In this document: positions 40,353 to 50,746 of the stretch, in pieces
Layout of the letters: each line of letters opens with the position of its first letter
Numbering within the stretch: position 1 is the stretch's first letter
Assembly: GCF_014635285.1 (NCBI RefSeq)
Contig: NZ_BMCR01000011.1
Span: 1 to 64,000 of the forward strand
Length of the DNA stretch: 64,000 nt
Reading direction: 5' to 3'
Source: Stappia taiwanensis
Lineage (GTDB): Bacteria; Pseudomonadota; Alphaproteobacteria; Rhizobiales; Stappiaceae
Position numbers and translations under genes: made by a program
The notes under the pieces: model-generated
Seen by the model: the letters and a program-made list of their open reading frames with translations, nothing else
Told to the model about the DNA's origin: nothing
Database searches by the model: none

Positions 40353-41603
40353 ATGAAGACGACGAAGACCATGAGCATGCGCGACAGTGACACACAGACG
40401 GCCCCCGCTCCCGGGCCGGTTCGGCCGCCCAAGGCCCCGGCGGCGGCGGAAAAGCCGTCGCTGATCGGCCTGGACCGGGAGGAGCTTGCCGAAGCGCTTG
40501 GCGCCATCGGCGTGCCCGACCGACAGATCCGGATGCGGGTGGCCCAGCTCTGGCACTGGTTCTACGTGCGCGGCGTGTCCGATTTCGCCGACATGACCAA
40601 TGTGTCCAAGGACCTTCGGGCCCTGCTTGCCGAGCATTACACCATTGCCCGCCCGGAAATCGTTTCCGAACAGATCTCCAACGACGGCACGCGCAAGTGG
40701 CTGTTCCGCTTTCCTCCGCGCGGCGCCGGCCGGCCGGTGGAGATCGAAACCGTCTACATTCCGGAGGAAGGACGCGGCACGCTCTGCGTCTCCTCCCAGG
40801 TCGGCTGCACCCTCACCTGTACCTTCTGCCACACCGGCACCCAGCGCTTGGTGCGCAACCTGACGGCGGAGGAAATCCTCTCCCAGGTGCTGATCGCCCG
40901 GGACCGGCTTGGCGATTTTCCCAAGGGCGAGACGCCGGCCAATGCCGCCGTGCCGTCCGAAGGCCGGCTCGTCACCAATATCGTGATGATGGGCATGGGC
41001 GAGCCGCTGTACAATTTCGACAATGTGAAGAAGGCGCTGTTGATCGCCTCCGATGGCGACGGGCTGTCCCTGTCGAAGCGGCGGATCACCCTGTCGACCT
41101 CCGGCGTGGTGCCGATGATCGAGCGCACCGGCGCGGAAATCGGCTGCATGCTGGCGATCTCGCTGCACGCGGTGCGCGACGAGTTGCGCGATGAACTGGT
41201 GCCGATCAACAAGAAGTGGAACATCACCGAACTGCTCGATGCCTGCCGCGCCTATCCGGGGCTCAACAACGCCCGCCGCATCACCTTCGAATACGTGATG
41301 CTGAAGGGCGTGAACGACAGTCTCGCCGATGCGCGCGAGTTGGTGCGCCTGTTGAAGGGCATTCCGGCGAAGATCAACCTGATCCCGTTCAACCCCTGGC
41401 CCGGCTCGGCCTATGAATGCTCTGACTGGGAGCAGATCGAGACCTTCGCCGATGTGGTCAACCGGGCCGGCTATGCCTCGCCGATCCGTACCCCGCGCGG
41501 CCGCGACATCTTCGCCGCCTGCGGCCAGCTCAAGTCGGAATCCGAACGCATGCGCGCCAAGGAACGGGCCGCGCTCGAAGCCGCGACGCCGGCCGCTTCA
41601 TGA
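40353..41603 (+). CDS. rlmN: Dual-specificity 23S rRNA/tRNA methyltransferase RlmN
   Basis: A 416-residue radical SAM enzyme that forms m2A2503 in 23S rRNA and m2A37 in tRNA. The radical SAM motif CTFCHTG (CxxxCxxC) lies in [36 protein letters not shown] follows, and [20 protein letters not shown] carries the C-terminal Cys that is methylated during catalysis. Start ATG 40353 is the first of several possible; a later ATG is ten or so codons in. It overlaps the next gene by four bases (ATGA). Confidence 0.97.
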   Translation: MKTTKTMSMRDSDTQTAPAPGPVRPPKAPAAAEKPSLIGLDREELAEALGAIGVPDRQIRMRVAQLWHWFYVRGVSDFADMTNVSKDLRALLAEHYTIARPEIVSEQISNDGTRKWLFRFPPRGAGRPVEIETVYIPEEGRGTLCVSSQVGCTLTCTFCHTGTQRLVRNLTAEEILSQVLIARDRLGDFPKGETPANAAVPSEGRLVTNIVMMGMGEPLYNFDNVKKALLIASDGDGLSLSKRRITLSTSGVVPMIERTGAEIGCMLAISLHAVRDELRDELVPINKKWNITELLDACRAYPGLNNARRITFEYVMLKGVNDSLADARELVRLLKGIPAKINLIPFNPWPGSAYECSDWEQIETFADVVNRAGYASPIRTPRGRDIFAACGQLKSESERMRAKERAALEAATPAAS

Positions 41604-42094
41604 TCGACGGTGGCGGCTTCGTCCTTCAGGTGATCCGCATCGTCGCCGGCTTCATCTGCGCCATGCTGGCGGCGGGCCTGTTCCTGGCCTACGGCTTTGT
41701 GCAAGGGGTGGACCTGCAGCAGGATCCGGTGGCCGCCGGTGCCGCGTTCGGCACAGGCATCATCGGTGCCAGCGTCATTGGCGGCTTCGCCTTCCTGCCC
41801 GCATGTCTCGCCATCTTGCTGTCGGAGGCGCTGCGGTTGCGCGGTGTGATCTTCCATCTGGCCGCCGGTGGGGCGATCGGCTTCGGTCTGTGGATGCTGG
41901 GGGATGCAGCGCCGGCGGATCCGGCACGGGCTGCCATGGGCGGCTTGCCACCCGGCTCGACGGTGGCCGCTGCCGCGGGGTTCCTTGCCGGCTTCGTTTA
42001 CTGGCTGATCGCCGGGCGCTGTGCCGGCCGCTGGCGGCTGTCCCGCGCCGTGTCCGGGGATGCCGGCATGAATGGCGATCCCGGCCGGAACTGA
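41600..42094 (+). CDS. Four-helix inner-membrane protein, unknown
   Basis: A 164-residue protein with about four hydrophobic segments ([89 protein letters not shown]). It overlaps the rlmN stop by four bases, so translation is coupled. I do not recognise a named family; similar small proteins often follow rlmN in alphaproteobacteria and are called hypothetical. Confidence 0.75.
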   Translation: MIDGGGFVLQVIRIVAGFICAMLAAGLFLAYGFVQGVDLQQDPVAAGAAFGTGIIGASVIGGFAFLPACLAILLSEALRLRGVIFHLAAGGAIGFGLWMLGDAAPADPARAAMGGLPPGSTVAAAAGFLAGFVYWLIAGRCAGRWRLSRAVSGDAGMNGDPGRN

Positions 42095-42130
42095 CCGGGG
42101 CCTGACCTTCCCGATCACCTTTTCGCCGGA

Positions 42131-42517
42131 TCACTCGGCGGTGCTGTCCGTCTCCGGATGCAGCGCCTTGCGGGCGGCGGCGAGATGTTCGTCGCGCACA
42201 TGGGCGCGCACCAGCGCCAGCACGCCAAGCAGGATGCTGGCATCGTCGCCGAAGCCGATGCCGACCAGCATGTCGGGCACCGCATCAAACGGCATGACGA
42301 AATAGGCAAGAGCGGCGAAGATCGCCCCGCGCACCCGTGACGGGGTGGCCGGATCGAGGGCGCAGTAATAGGCCGCCAGCACATCCTCCATGAACGGGAT
42401 CTGCCGCATGGCCTTGCGGGCAACGGTGAAGATCCGCTCGGAGACGCGGGCCTTCTGCTCCTCCTCGGGGCCGAGGAATTCGGCATCGAAGCCGAGATCG
42501 TCGAAGCGGGATGTCAT
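42131..42517 (-). CDS. YkvA-type DUF1232 protein
   Basis: A 128-residue protein. The DUF1232 signature is [42 protein letters not shown], a hydrophobic hairpin with PFDAVPD turn, usually membrane associated. Start ATG 42517 begins the conserved [10 protein letters not shown]; 16 further in-frame residues are unlikely. Function unknown. Convergent with the rlmN-linked gene. Confidence 0.87.
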   Translation of the reverse strand: MTSRFDDLGFDAEFLGPEEEQKARVSERIFTVARKAMRQIPFMEDVLAAYYCALDPATPSRVRGAIFAALAYFVMPFDAVPDMLVGIGFGDDASILLGVLALVRAHVRDEHLAAARKALHPETDSTAE

Positions 42518-42692
42518 GCGGAAGCCTCCTCCCCCTTTGCGTGAGCCTGCGCTGGCGCCCAACAAATCTGGCGCCGGCTGGTTCCCTTCATGTGGGGCGG
42601 TGCCGTGCCGATTTCAAAGCTTTCCGGGGAAGAGAAGCCCTTCCGGCGCCAGCCGAAGCTCGCGCCGGGAGGTGTCTCGGGCGTGATCGCGA

Positions 42693-44309
42693 TCAGTGCC
42701 GGAAGTGGCGCATGCCGGTGAAGACCATGGCAAGGCCGGCCTCGTCGGCGGCCTTGATCACCTCATCGTCACGCATGGAGCCGCCCGGCTGGATCACCGC
42801 CGTGGCGCCCGCCTCGACGGCGGCCATCAGGCCATCGGCGAAGGGGAAGAAGGCGTCGGAGGCAACCACCGAGCCGCGGGTCAGCGGCGTGGCCGCACCG
42901 GCCGCCTCGGCGGCATCCTCGGCCTTGCGCGCGGCGATGCGGGCGCTGTCGACCCGGCTCATCTGGCCGGCGCCGACGCCCACCGTGGTGCCGTCCTTGA
43001 CGTAGACGATGGCGTTCGACTTGACGTGCTTGGCGACGCGGAAGGCGAATTTCAGATCGGCCAGTTCCTGCGCGCTCGGCGCCCGCTTGGTCACCACCTT
43101 CAGATCCAGATCGTCGACGACACCGGAATCGCGTCCCTGCACCAAGAGGCCGCCGGCCACGGTCTTGACCGCCAGGCCCGGTGCGCGCGGATCGGCGAGA
43201 CCGCCGGTCAGGAGCAGCCGCAGGTTCTTCTTGCGGGCGACGATGTCGATCGCTTCCTGGCTGGCATCGGGCGCGATGATCACCTCGGTGAAGATCTTGA
43301 CGATCTCCTCGGCGGCTTCCGCGTCCAGCGGGGCGTTGAGGGCGACGATGCCACCGAAGGCGGACACCGGATCGCAGGCCAGCGCCTTTTCATAGGCGGC
43401 CTTCAGTGTCTCCCCTTCGGCAACACCGCACGGGTTGGCATGTTTGATGATCGCCACCGCGCGGGTGCGGACGGGATCGAACTCGCTGACCAGCTCGAAG
43501 GCGGCATCGGTGTCGTTGATGTTGTTGTAGGAGAGCGCCTTGCCCTGGATCTGCCGGGCGGTGGCAACGCCGAAGCGGTGCTCGCCGGTCTTGTAGAAGG
43601 CAGCCTGCTGATGCGGGTTCTCGCCATAGCGCATCACCTCGGCCAGGGTGCCGCCGATGGCCCGGTGGGCCGGTGCGGACTCGCCGATTTCGCCGGCAAA
43701 CCAGTTGGAGACGGCGGCGTCATAGGCGGCGGTGCGGGCAAAGGCCTTCTGCGCCAGCTGCTTGCGCAGGGACAGCGGCACCTGGCCGTCATTTTCCTCA
43801 AGGGCGGCGATCACCGCGTCATAGTCGGCGGGATCGCTGACCATGGTCACATAGGCGTGGTTCTTGGCGGCGGCGCGGGTCATCGCCGGCCCGCCGATGT
43901 CGATGTTCTCGATGCCGGTGGCATAGTCGGCGCCGCCGGCCACGGTTTCCTCGAACGGGTAGAGATTGACGCAGACCAGGTCGATGCCCTCGATGCCATG
44001 GGTCTCCATGGCCGCGCGGTGCTCCGCATCATCGCGGATCGCCAGAAGGCCGCCATGCACATTGGGGTGCAGCGTCTTGACCCGGCCATCCATGATTTCG
44101 GGAAAGCCGGTCACGTCGGAAATGTCGGTGACCTCAAGGCCGGCCTCGGCCAGCGCCGCCCGGGTTCCTCCGGTCGAGATCAGCGCCACGCCACGGGACG
44201 CGAGCGCGGCGGCGAAGGCGACAAGACCGGTCTTGTCGGAAACCGACAGGAGCGCGCGCTTGACGGGGACAAGATCGGGAACGGGAATGCGTTTTGACGC
44301 CACGGCCAT
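42693..44309 (-). CDS. purH: Bifunctional AICAR transformylase / IMP cyclohydrolase
   Basis: A 538-residue enzyme for the last two steps of IMP synthesis. The N-terminal cyclohydrolase has [20 protein letters not shown] and [22 protein letters not shown]. The C-terminal transformylase has [24 protein letters not shown] with its Lys-His pair, [13 protein letters not shown] and [10 protein letters not shown]. Length is normal. It is downstream of the heparinase-like gene in the leftward block htpX, rsmB-type, heparinase-like, purH, a recurring Rhizobiales order. Confidence 0.98.
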   Translation of the reverse strand: MAVASKRIPVPDLVPVKRALLSVSDKTGLVAFAAALASRGVALISTGGTRAALAEAGLEVTDISDVTGFPEIMDGRVKTLHPNVHGGLLAIRDDAEHRAAMETHGIEGIDLVCVNLYPFEETVAGGADYATGIENIDIGGPAMTRAAAKNHAYVTMVSDPADYDAVIAALEENDGQVPLSLRKQLAQKAFARTAAYDAAVSNWFAGEIGESAPAHRAIGGTLAEVMRYGENPHQQAAFYKTGEHRFGVATARQIQGKALSYNNINDTDAAFELVSEFDPVRTRAVAIIKHANPCGVAEGETLKAAYEKALACDPVSAFGGIVALNAPLDAEAAEEIVKIFTEVIIAPDASQEAIDIVARKKNLRLLLTGGLADPRAPGLAVKTVAGGLLVQGRDSGVVDDLDLKVVTKRAPSAQELADLKFAFRVAKHVKSNAIVYVKDGTTVGVGAGQMSRVDSARIAARKAEDAAEAAGAATPLTRGSVVASDAFFPFADGLMAAVEAGATAVIQPGGSMRDDEVIKAADEAGLAMVFTGMRHFRH

Positions 44310-44476
44310 CGCAATATCCTTCGAGCTGGTGAGGAACGGGAGTTCGCCCGCGCCCTAGCACGAATGGCGGCATATCGGAAGGCGGCAGCGGCGGAAATCG
44401 GCGCTCGTGGCTGCGTGCCACACCCCGTGATAAGGCCTGCGGGCCGCGTGTGATGGCCCCGAGCCGTCAGGCGTCG

Positions 44477-46225
44477 TCAGAGGTCGAGTTCCTCTGCGTT
44501 CGGGCTGCTGACCCGTTTGCGGCTGGTTTTGGCGCTGACCGTGCGGCGCAGCTGCCAGGTCACCTCGTCGCGCAGCGAAACCCGGCCATGCAGCACGATC
44601 TGGGCCGTGCGGCGATGGCCGTAGGTGTCGGACAGATAGATCGATTCCTCGACCGTCATCTCGCAGCCCGGCGCCACGAACTCCCAGGCCTCGCCATCGG
44701 CGGCGACCAGAAGAACGGCGGTGCCGGCGCGGATCGAGCTGGTCTTGACCGATGGGTGCAGGTGAAAGCGGATGGCGTAGCGGTCGCGGGGGCCGAGCTT
44801 GCCGGTCTTGCGGAACCGGTCGATGCCGTCGAGCACGGTCCCGTCTGAGGCCAGCGTCAGGTCGCGTTCGTGAATGATGCGGTGGCTGTCCTGATAGCCG
44901 TTGTGGCTGGCGACGACACGGGTTCCGGCGGTGTCCTCTTCCCGCTCGACCGGCACCTGGGTCGGTCCGGCGACGATCGGCGCGCCGAGCCAGCCGCGAT
45001 AGCGCTCCTCGGCGATGAAATGGGCCGAGGAAGTGTCGTCGATGACGGCGGTCGAATGGGCGGCGGTGGAGCGGGAGACCGCGCGCCAGACGCCGCGGTC
45101 GCTATGGGTGACGCCGCAGTTGACGATGATGCGGTTGCGCCGGGACGACAGCTCGAACGACAGACAGCCGGCATGGGCGTTCTGGCTGAGGGCGGCTGGC
45201 GGCGGCGGGCCGACATCGATCAGCACAACGGTGTCGTTGTGGGCGAGCCGCTGGTAGCCGGAATGGGGCGCATTGCCCGGCGGGGCGCCACGGGCATCGT
45301 CATAGGCCAGGATGGTGGCGACCAGATCGGCCGGCGTCGAGCCCATGCCGTTGAAATGGGCGAAGGTGCCGTCGCCATGGCGGAAGAACCGCACCATCGG
45401 CATCATCCGGTCGATGGCCTGCATCACCGCCTGCGAGGACGGCAGGCCCTGCATGGTCAGCGCCTGGCGGATCGGCAACAGGTCGACGAGAATGTCCAGC
45501 AGTGCTGCCGGGTTGCGGGTGATGTGGCCGCCGTCGGCGAGGATCTGCCGCGCCAGTTCCTGGTCGAGCCGGCGCAGGCTCTGGCGCACGTAGCGCCCCT
45601 GCCCGGACAGGGACACAGTGGCGGCGGCCACCGCGATGGCGGCGCTGAGACGGGGCAGCCCGTCCGGAACCTCGTTCAGCGTCCGGCGCAGATAGCGCAC
45701 CTGACGGGCGAGCGAGCGCAGGAAGCGGCGGTAGAAATCGTGGTCGCAGCCTTCCAGGATCAGTGGCGATTGCGACAGCCAGGCCATCACCCGGCGCGAC
45801 ACCACCTGCTCTTCCCAGCCGGTTTCGTGCCAGTAGCCGCAATAGCGGATCCAGTCCTCGACCAGTGCGCGGGCGTTCTGACGGGCGACGATGGTGTCGG
45901 CGGCCTTGAGGTGACGCAGCCAGCCGAAGCCGTGCAGCGCCCGTTCCCAGTCGGCGGAGGGCGGGATCACCTCGAAGGGCGACTGGCCGTTGGCCTCGAC
46001 GAGCTGTCCGGCGAACAGGAAGCGTCCGGCATAGATATCGGCGGCATTGGTGCCGTCGGCGGTGCGCAGGTCCTGCGGGGCGATGAGCAGGCGCGCGGGC
46101 GCGCCCGTGAAGGGGCTCCAGCGAAACAGCGGCCCCCCATGGACCCATCGCAGTACCGATTGCCAGGCTGTATGCGCAAGAAGATGCCATACCCGAGCCC
46201 GCTCGGTCACCGAGCCAAGCGTCAT
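44477..46225 (-). CDS. Heparinase II/III-like protein
   Basis: A 582-residue protein. The N-terminal half is an alpha/alpha toroid (AAPF-like DWERALHGFGWLRHLKA...VEDWIRYCGYWHETGWEEQVVSRRVMAWLSQSPLI); the C-terminal heparinase II/III domain has DGTFAHFNGMG, LDRI-like beta segments and VNCGVTHSDRGVWRAVSRSTAAHSTAVIDD with the His-Ser-Thr pocket. No signal peptide is seen, although polysaccharide lyases usually act outside. Start ATG 46225; a TTG three codons earlier, nearer GGAGGG, is possible. Substrate unknown; its stable place next to rsmB and purH in Rhizobiales suggests a wall or capsule glycan role. Confidence 0.85.
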   Translation of the reverse strand: MTLGSVTERARVWHLLAHTAWQSVLRWVHGGPLFRWSPFTGAPARLLIAPQDLRTADGTNAADIYAGRFLFAGQLVEANGQSPFEVIPPSADWERALHGFGWLRHLKAADTIVARQNARALVEDWIRYCGYWHETGWEEQVVSRRVMAWLSQSPLILEGCDHDFYRRFLRSLARQVRYLRRTLNEVPDGLPRLSAAIAVAAATVSLSGQGRYVRQSLRRLDQELARQILADGGHITRNPAALLDILVDLLPIRQALTMQGLPSSQAVMQAIDRMMPMVRFFRHGDGTFAHFNGMGSTPADLVATILAYDDARGAPPGNAPHSGYQRLAHNDTVVLIDVGPPPPAALSQNAHAGCLSFELSSRRNRIIVNCGVTHSDRGVWRAVSRSTAAHSTAVIDDTSSAHFIAEERYRGWLGAPIVAGPTQVPVEREEDTAGTRVVASHNGYQDSHRIIHERDLTLASDGTVLDGIDRFRKTGKLGPRDRYAIRFHLHPSVKTSSIRAGTAVLLVAADGEAWEFVAPGCEMTVEESIYLSDTYGHRRTAQIVLHGRVSLRDEVTWQLRRTVSAKTSRKRVSSPNAEELDL

Positions 46226-46383
46226 CGCCGCCAATTACCCTCCGAAAACCTGAATCCGTGCCGGCACCCCACCGCGATCCGCGTTGTGTCCTGTGCCGAC
46301 TTTCGGGGATTAACGTTAGCGTTTCGTTACGATTGGCGGACGGAGATGCCCGGAGATGCTCGTCCGTCCACCGAAAACGCCGG

Positions 46384-47892
46384 TTACAGGCGCTTCAGAC
46401 GGGCGGCGAAAAAACCGTCGAGGCCACCCAGCCGCTCAGGCTCGCCCGGCGGCGTGCTCGGCAGCAGGCATGGCAGCGTGCGCAGGTCCCCATCCGCAGT
46501 GATGGCGCCGGGAATGCCGATCTCGTCTTCGCTGACCGGCAGGCGGGCAAAGCCGGGATTGGCGGCAAGGAACGCGGCGATCTGCGCTTCCCCCTCCTCC
46601 GGCTGCAGGGAGCAGGTGCAATAGACGAGGGTGCCGCCCGGCACCAGCCAGCCGCTGACCCGCTGGAGCAGCTCCGCCTGGATCTGCGTCAGGGCGGCGA
46701 TGTCTTCCGGGCGCTTGCTCCAGGCCACATCCGGATGCCGGCGAATGGTGCCGGTGGCCGAACAGGGCGCGTCCAGCAGGATCGCATCGAACGGCGCCTC
46801 CGGCTCGAAGCTGCGCAGATCGCCGACGCGGATCTCGGCGCCAAGAGACAGCCGGTCGAGATTGGCGCGCAGCCGGGCGAGCCGGCGGGCGGAGATATCA
46901 ACGGCGGTGACATTCGCCCCGGCGGCGGCGAGCTGGGCGGTCTTGCCGCCGGGGGCCGCACACAGGTCGGCAACCCGCAGGCCGGTGACGTCGCCCAGCA
47001 GCCGGGCGGGCAGCGCGGCGGCGGCATCCTGCACCCACCAGGCCCCCTCCTCGAACCCCTCCAGCCGGTCGACCCGGCCCGCATGATCGGCAAGACGGAT
47101 GCTGTTGCCGGCGATCCGCCGGCCGCCGAGCCGCGCGGCCCAATCGTCCGGATCGCGCTTCACGGTGAGGTCGAGATTGGGGGTGTGAAGGTGCATGGCG
47201 GCGGTCTGCAACGCCCGTTCCTCGCCATAGGCCTTCTGCCAGGCAGCAAAGAGCCAGACCGGCGTGTTGCGCCAGGGCTCGTTGAAGCGGGCGCGCAGCT
47301 CCTCGGCGTCGCGCGCGATCCGGCGCAGCACCGCATTGACGAGCCCCTTGTAGGTCCGGGCCTTGCGGTCCTGATCGGCCAGGGTCACGGCGAGGGAGAC
47401 AGCGGCGTGATCGGCCACCTCCATGAACAGGATCTGCGCGGCGGCGATATGCAGGATATCCATCGCCGCGCCGCTCTTGTCCGGGATCGGCCGGTCGAGC
47501 AGATGATCGAGGATGGCGGCGATCTGGCCGCGATGGCGCAGGGCGGTGCCGAGAAGCGCGCGCAGCAGGCCCCGATCCTGGGCGTCGAGCTCGCGTACCC
47601 CCGGATGGCCGTGCTCGGCGTCCAGCTCCTCATCGAGCGGGCGCTGGGCACGCAGCACCCGGCCGAGAATATCGGCGGCTGCCTTGCGCACGGCCAGACC
47701 GCTGGGCTGCTCGGCCTTCGCATGCGGGCTACCCGGACGTGCTGCCTCTCTCGCAGGGCGCTGCGCGTCCTTCCTGGGCGGGCGTTTCGGCGGATGGGGC
47801 GAGCGGGCCACGGTCGTTATATCCTTGTTCTGCGACGGTGCGAGGGACCGGATATGCCCCTCAGCGCCCTGCAGGACAAGCGAAAATGCCAT
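46384..47892 (-). CDS. rsmB: RsmB/NOP-family rRNA m5C methyltransferase
   Basis: A 502-residue methyltransferase probably acting on C967 of 16S rRNA. An NusB-like N-terminal helical domain (AADILGRVLRAQRPLDEELDA...LLRALLGTALRHR) precedes the SAM domain with DLCAAPGGKTAQLA, ILLDAPCSATGTIRRHPDVAW (motif IV Cys) and LVYCTCSLQPEEGEAQI (motif VI Cys, the nucleophile). The basic tail before the NusB part (residues 30-60) is variable. Start may be ATG 47892 or GTG 47811, which follows AAGGA. The four-base-scale spacing to htpX suggests one operon. Confidence 0.92.
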   Translation of the reverse strand: MAFSLVLQGAEGHIRSLAPSQNKDITTVARSPHPPKRPPRKDAQRPAREAARPGSPHAKAEQPSGLAVRKAAADILGRVLRAQRPLDEELDAEHGHPGVRELDAQDRGLLRALLGTALRHRGQIAAILDHLLDRPIPDKSGAAMDILHIAAAQILFMEVADHAAVSLAVTLADQDRKARTYKGLVNAVLRRIARDAEELRARFNEPWRNTPVWLFAAWQKAYGEERALQTAAMHLHTPNLDLTVKRDPDDWAARLGGRRIAGNSIRLADHAGRVDRLEGFEEGAWWVQDAAAALPARLLGDVTGLRVADLCAAPGGKTAQLAAAGANVTAVDISARRLARLRANLDRLSLGAEIRVGDLRSFEPEAPFDAILLDAPCSATGTIRRHPDVAWSKRPEDIAALTQIQAELLQRVSGWLVPGGTLVYCTCSLQPEEGEAQIAAFLAANPGFARLPVSEDEIGIPGAITADGDLRTLPCLLPSTPPGEPERLGGLDGFFAARLKRL

Positions 47893-47929
47893 CGCCCTTG
47901 CGTTGGCGGGCTATCCGTCCCCGGCGTCG

Positions 47930-48922
47930 TCAGCCCCATGGTCCACGTTTGGAGGGACCGCGCGATGGCGGATGACGGTCGGAGCGCTCGCGCCGGCCCC
48001 AGGGGCCGGGCGGGTCGGTGCGCGGCGCCCGGTCCTCATGCAGCCCGGTTCCGGCGAACCCGCCGGCGCCCGCCGGCGCCATGTGGCCGGCCAGATCGCG
48101 CAGGGCGGCGATGCGGTTTTCGGTGTTCGGGTGGGTGGAGAACAGGTTGTCCATCCGCTGGCCCGACAGCGGGTTGATGATGAACATATGCGCGGTCGCC
48201 GGGTTGCGCTCGGCATCCTCGTTGGGGATCCGTGCCGCGCCGCCGGCGATCTTGGCGAGCGCCGAGGCGAGCCACATGGGATTGCCGCAGATTTCCGCGC
48301 CCATGCGGTCGGCGGCGTATTCCCGGGTGCGGCTGATCGCCATCTGCACCAGCATGGCGGCGAGCGGCGCGACGATCATCGCCAGCAGCACGCCGATGAA
48401 GCCGAGCGGATTGTTGTTGTCGCGGTTGCCGCCGAAGAAGAAGGCGAAATTGGCCAGCATGGAGATCGCGCCGGCGAGGGTCGCGGTGATCGTCATGATC
48501 AGGGTGTCGTGGTTCTTCACATGGGCCAGCTCATGGGCCATCACGGCGGCCACCTCCTCGGCACTGAGGGTGTCGAGCAGGCCGGTGGTCGCCGCGACGG
48601 CGGCGTTTTGCGGATTGCGGCCGGTGGCAAACGCATTCGGTTGCGGATTGTCGATCAGATAGACCTTGGGCATCGGCAGGCCGGCATTGGCGGCGAGCTG
48701 GCGCACCATGTGGAACAGCTCCGGCGCCTGATGCTCGTGCGCCTCGATGGCATGGTGCATGCGCAGCACCATCTTGTCGGAGTTCCAGTAGCTGAAGACA
48801 TTCATCGCGGCGGCGATCAGGAAGGCGATCACCATGCCGCTCTGGCCGCCGATCAGGAAGCCGATCCCCATGAAGAGTGCGGTCATGGCCGCGAGAAGCA
48901 ACGCGGTGCGGAAGTAGCTCAT
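47930..48922 (-). CDS. htpX: Heat-shock membrane metalloprotease HtpX
   Basis: A 330-residue inner-membrane zinc protease that helps clear misfolded membrane proteins. Four hydrophobic segments include [21 protein letters not shown] at the start; the zinc motif is [10 protein letters not shown] in the typical [16 protein letters not shown] context, and a third ligand Glu is in [12 protein letters not shown]. The C-terminus is Gly/Pro/Arg-rich and likely disordered. ATG 48922 is set by homologues; the frame stays open upstream without a start. Followed by the rsmB-type gene. Confidence 0.95.
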   Translation of the reverse strand: MSYFRTALLLAAMTALFMGIGFLIGGQSGMVIAFLIAAAMNVFSYWNSDKMVLRMHHAIEAHEHQAPELFHMVRQLAANAGLPMPKVYLIDNPQPNAFATGRNPQNAAVAATTGLLDTLSAEEVAAVMAHELAHVKNHDTLIMTITATLAGAISMLANFAFFFGGNRDNNNPLGFIGVLLAMIVAPLAAMLVQMAISRTREYAADRMGAEICGNPMWLASALAKIAGGAARIPNEDAERNPATAHMFIINPLSGQRMDNLFSTHPNTENRIAALRDLAGHMAPAGAGGFAGTGLHEDRAPRTDPPGPWGRRERSDRHPPSRGPSKRGPWG

Positions 48923-49088
48923 GTCGGTTCGCGATCCTGTCCGGTTCGATCCTGGTGCGGTGTGGCGCGGCGCGCGCAAGCGCCGCCCCTTGCGAAAGTC
49001 TGCCCCGCGGCATTTGGTCCCCGGCATCCGCTCAAGGGGCTTCGCCGGCGTGGGCGTTGGTCTTATATGTTGGCGGGAGGTGGCCGCT

Positions 49089-49367
49089 ATGCAAGATGGA
49101 AGCGGTGCGACGCGCGGCAAATGGAGAGCGGCAGTGACGAGCGATACGGACATTTCCCCCCTGAGCGAGGATCAGGCAGCCCCCACGGGACGCCGACTTG
49201 AGGATCTGCCGCCGGCGGCGCAGCGGGCGTTGGCGGAAGCTGAGGCCCGGCGGGCGGAGATCGATGCAAGGCAACAGGCGATGGCCCGGGAAATCGACGG
49301 GCGCGGCGGGCTTGATCCGGCCCGCTACGACGATTGGGAAATCAAGGGCATCGCCTGCGACTTCTGA
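49089..49367 (+). CDS. DUF1674 protein (succinate dehydrogenase assembly factor SDHAF4-like)
   Basis: A 92-residue protein, or 77 if GTG 49134 (preceded by GGAGAG) is the start. The C-terminal [20 protein letters not shown] is the DUF1674 signature, the region shared with eukaryotic SDHAF4, which helps insert flavin into SdhA. The N-terminal part is a predicted helix rich in Ala, Glu and Arg. It is divergent from htpX, a position conserved in related genomes. No sdh genes are in the window. Confidence 0.85.
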   Translation: MQDGSGATRGKWRAAVTSDTDISPLSEDQAAPTGRRLEDLPPAAQRALAEAEARRAEIDARQQAMAREIDGRGGLDPARYDDWEIKGIACDF

Positions 49368-49427
49368 GCGGCGGTGCGGTGGCGCGGCGGGATTGGCCCC
49401 GGTCTGACCCCGGCAAATGCCCGATGG

Positions 49428-49442
49428 TTAATGAGGGATTTA
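49428..49442 (+). promoter_or_regulatory. CtrA-like site upstream of the aminotransferase-ftsK genes
   Basis: TTAA-N7-TTTA is one base from the full CtrA motif TTAA-N7-TTAA. It is about 80 bp before the aminotransferase gene, which seems to share a transcript with ftsK. Low confidence, as such matches occur by chance. Confidence 0.3.
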
Positions 49443-49522
49443 CCAACCGGCGATAGGCTTGCGGCAGATATTCTGGACGATCCGGGCCAAGGCCTTCGGA
49501 TCTAGGGAGAATTTTGGTTCGC

Positions 49523-50743
49523 ATGTCCGATACCGCCACCATCGCCCCGCGTTCCCCTGCCTCCGCCCTGCCCTCGGACAACCCGTTCCAGCGGCTGGCC
49601 GCGGTGCTGGAGGGCATTACCCCCGGCGCCGATCCGATCGTGATGACGATCGGCGAACCGCGCCATCCGATCCCCGGCTTCACCGGTGAGGTGCTGCAGG
49701 CGCATCTGGCCGAATTCAGCCGCTATCCGGCGATCACCGGCACCGAGGACTTCCGTGCCGCCGCCGCCGCCTGGCTCGATGCCCGCTATCGGCTCGGCGG
49801 TGCGCTGCCTGCGTCGAAGGGCGTGGTGGCGCTCAATGGCTCGCGCGAGGGGCTGACCTTCGCCGCGCTGGGCGCACGCGACTATTTCGCCAAGACCGAC
49901 GCGCGGCCGGCGGTACTGATGCCGAACCCGTTCTACCAGACCTATGCGGCGGCGGCGCATGTGGCCGGGGCGGAAGCGGTTTATCTGGATGCGGGGCCGC
50001 AGACCGGGTTCCTGCCCGATCTCGACCAACTCGATCCGGCTCTGCTGGACCGCACCGTTGCGTTCTTCCTGGCCTCGCCCGCCAACCCGCAAGGGGCGGC
50101 GGTGGATCTTGAGATGTGGAGCAAGCTGATCGAGCTGGCCCGCAGGCATCGGTTCCTGCTGATCGCCGATGAGTGTTACTCGGAGATCTACCGCGACACG
50201 CCGCCGCCTGGCGTGCTGGAAGCGGCCCTTGCCATGGGCGAGGGCTTTGCCAATGTGCTGTCGATCAATTCGCTGTCGAAACGCTCGAACCTGGCCGGGC
50301 TGCGCTGTGGCATCGCCGCAGGCGATCCGGCGTTCCTGACCGCCTGGACCCGGTTCCGGGGCCTCAGCGCGCCGCAGGTGTCGATGCCGCTGCAGGCGGT
50401 GGCCGCCGCTGCCTATCGCGACGAGGCGCATGTTGAGGAAAACCGCCGGCTCTACAATGAGAAATTCGCCATTGCCGAGCGCGAGCTGGCGCCGCTGTTC
50501 GGCCCGGTGACCCCGGCCGGCGGGTTCTTCCTGTGGCTCGATGTCTCCCGCTGGGGCGGCGGCGTCACGGTCAGCCGGCGCCTGTGGGCCGAGGCCGGGG
50601 TGAAGGTGCTGCCCGGCGCCTTCCTGTCGATGGACCAGCCCGGCGGCAATCCGGGTGAGGCCTATATCCGGCTGGCGCTGGTCGATGATGCGGCGACGGT
50701 CGAGGCAGGGCTTGCCTGTGTTCTCGCGGTGTTGGGAGACTAA
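49523..50743 (+). CDS. PLP aminotransferase (succinyldiaminopimelate aminotransferase-like)
   Basis: A 406-residue class I/II aminotransferase. NPFYQTY, ASPANPQGA with Asn and Asp, ADECYSEIYRD, and the PLP lysine in SINSLSKRSNLAGLRCG are the family motifs. Relatives in Rhizobiales at this spot are annotated as DapC or alanine/aspartate aminotransferases; substrate is unproven. ATG 49523 is chosen; a TTG three codons earlier opens the frame. Four bases separate its stop from ftsK, so they are co-transcribed. Confidence 0.88.
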   Translation: MSDTATIAPRSPASALPSDNPFQRLAAVLEGITPGADPIVMTIGEPRHPIPGFTGEVLQAHLAEFSRYPAITGTEDFRAAAAAWLDARYRLGGALPASKGVVALNGSREGLTFAALGARDYFAKTDARPAVLMPNPFYQTYAAAAHVAGAEAVYLDAGPQTGFLPDLDQLDPALLDRTVAFFLASPANPQGAAVDLEMWSKLIELARRHRFLLIADECYSEIYRDTPPPGVLEAALAMGEGFANVLSINSLSKRSNLAGLRCGIAAGDPAFLTAWTRFRGLSAPQVSMPLQAVAAAAYRDEAHVEENRRLYNEKFAIAERELAPLFGPVTPAGGFFLWLDVSRWGGGVTVSRRLWAEAGVKVLPGAFLSMDQPGGNPGEAYIRLALVDDAATVEAGLACVLAVLGD

Positions 50744-50746
50744 GCC

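Noticed and set aside
42696-44297. 533-codon open frame opposite purH
   Set aside because: Exact mirror of the purH coding frame with no motif.
46309-46330. CtrA site before the heparinase-like gene (TTAACGTTAGCG)
   Set aside because: The second half-site is missing at the required seven-base spacing.
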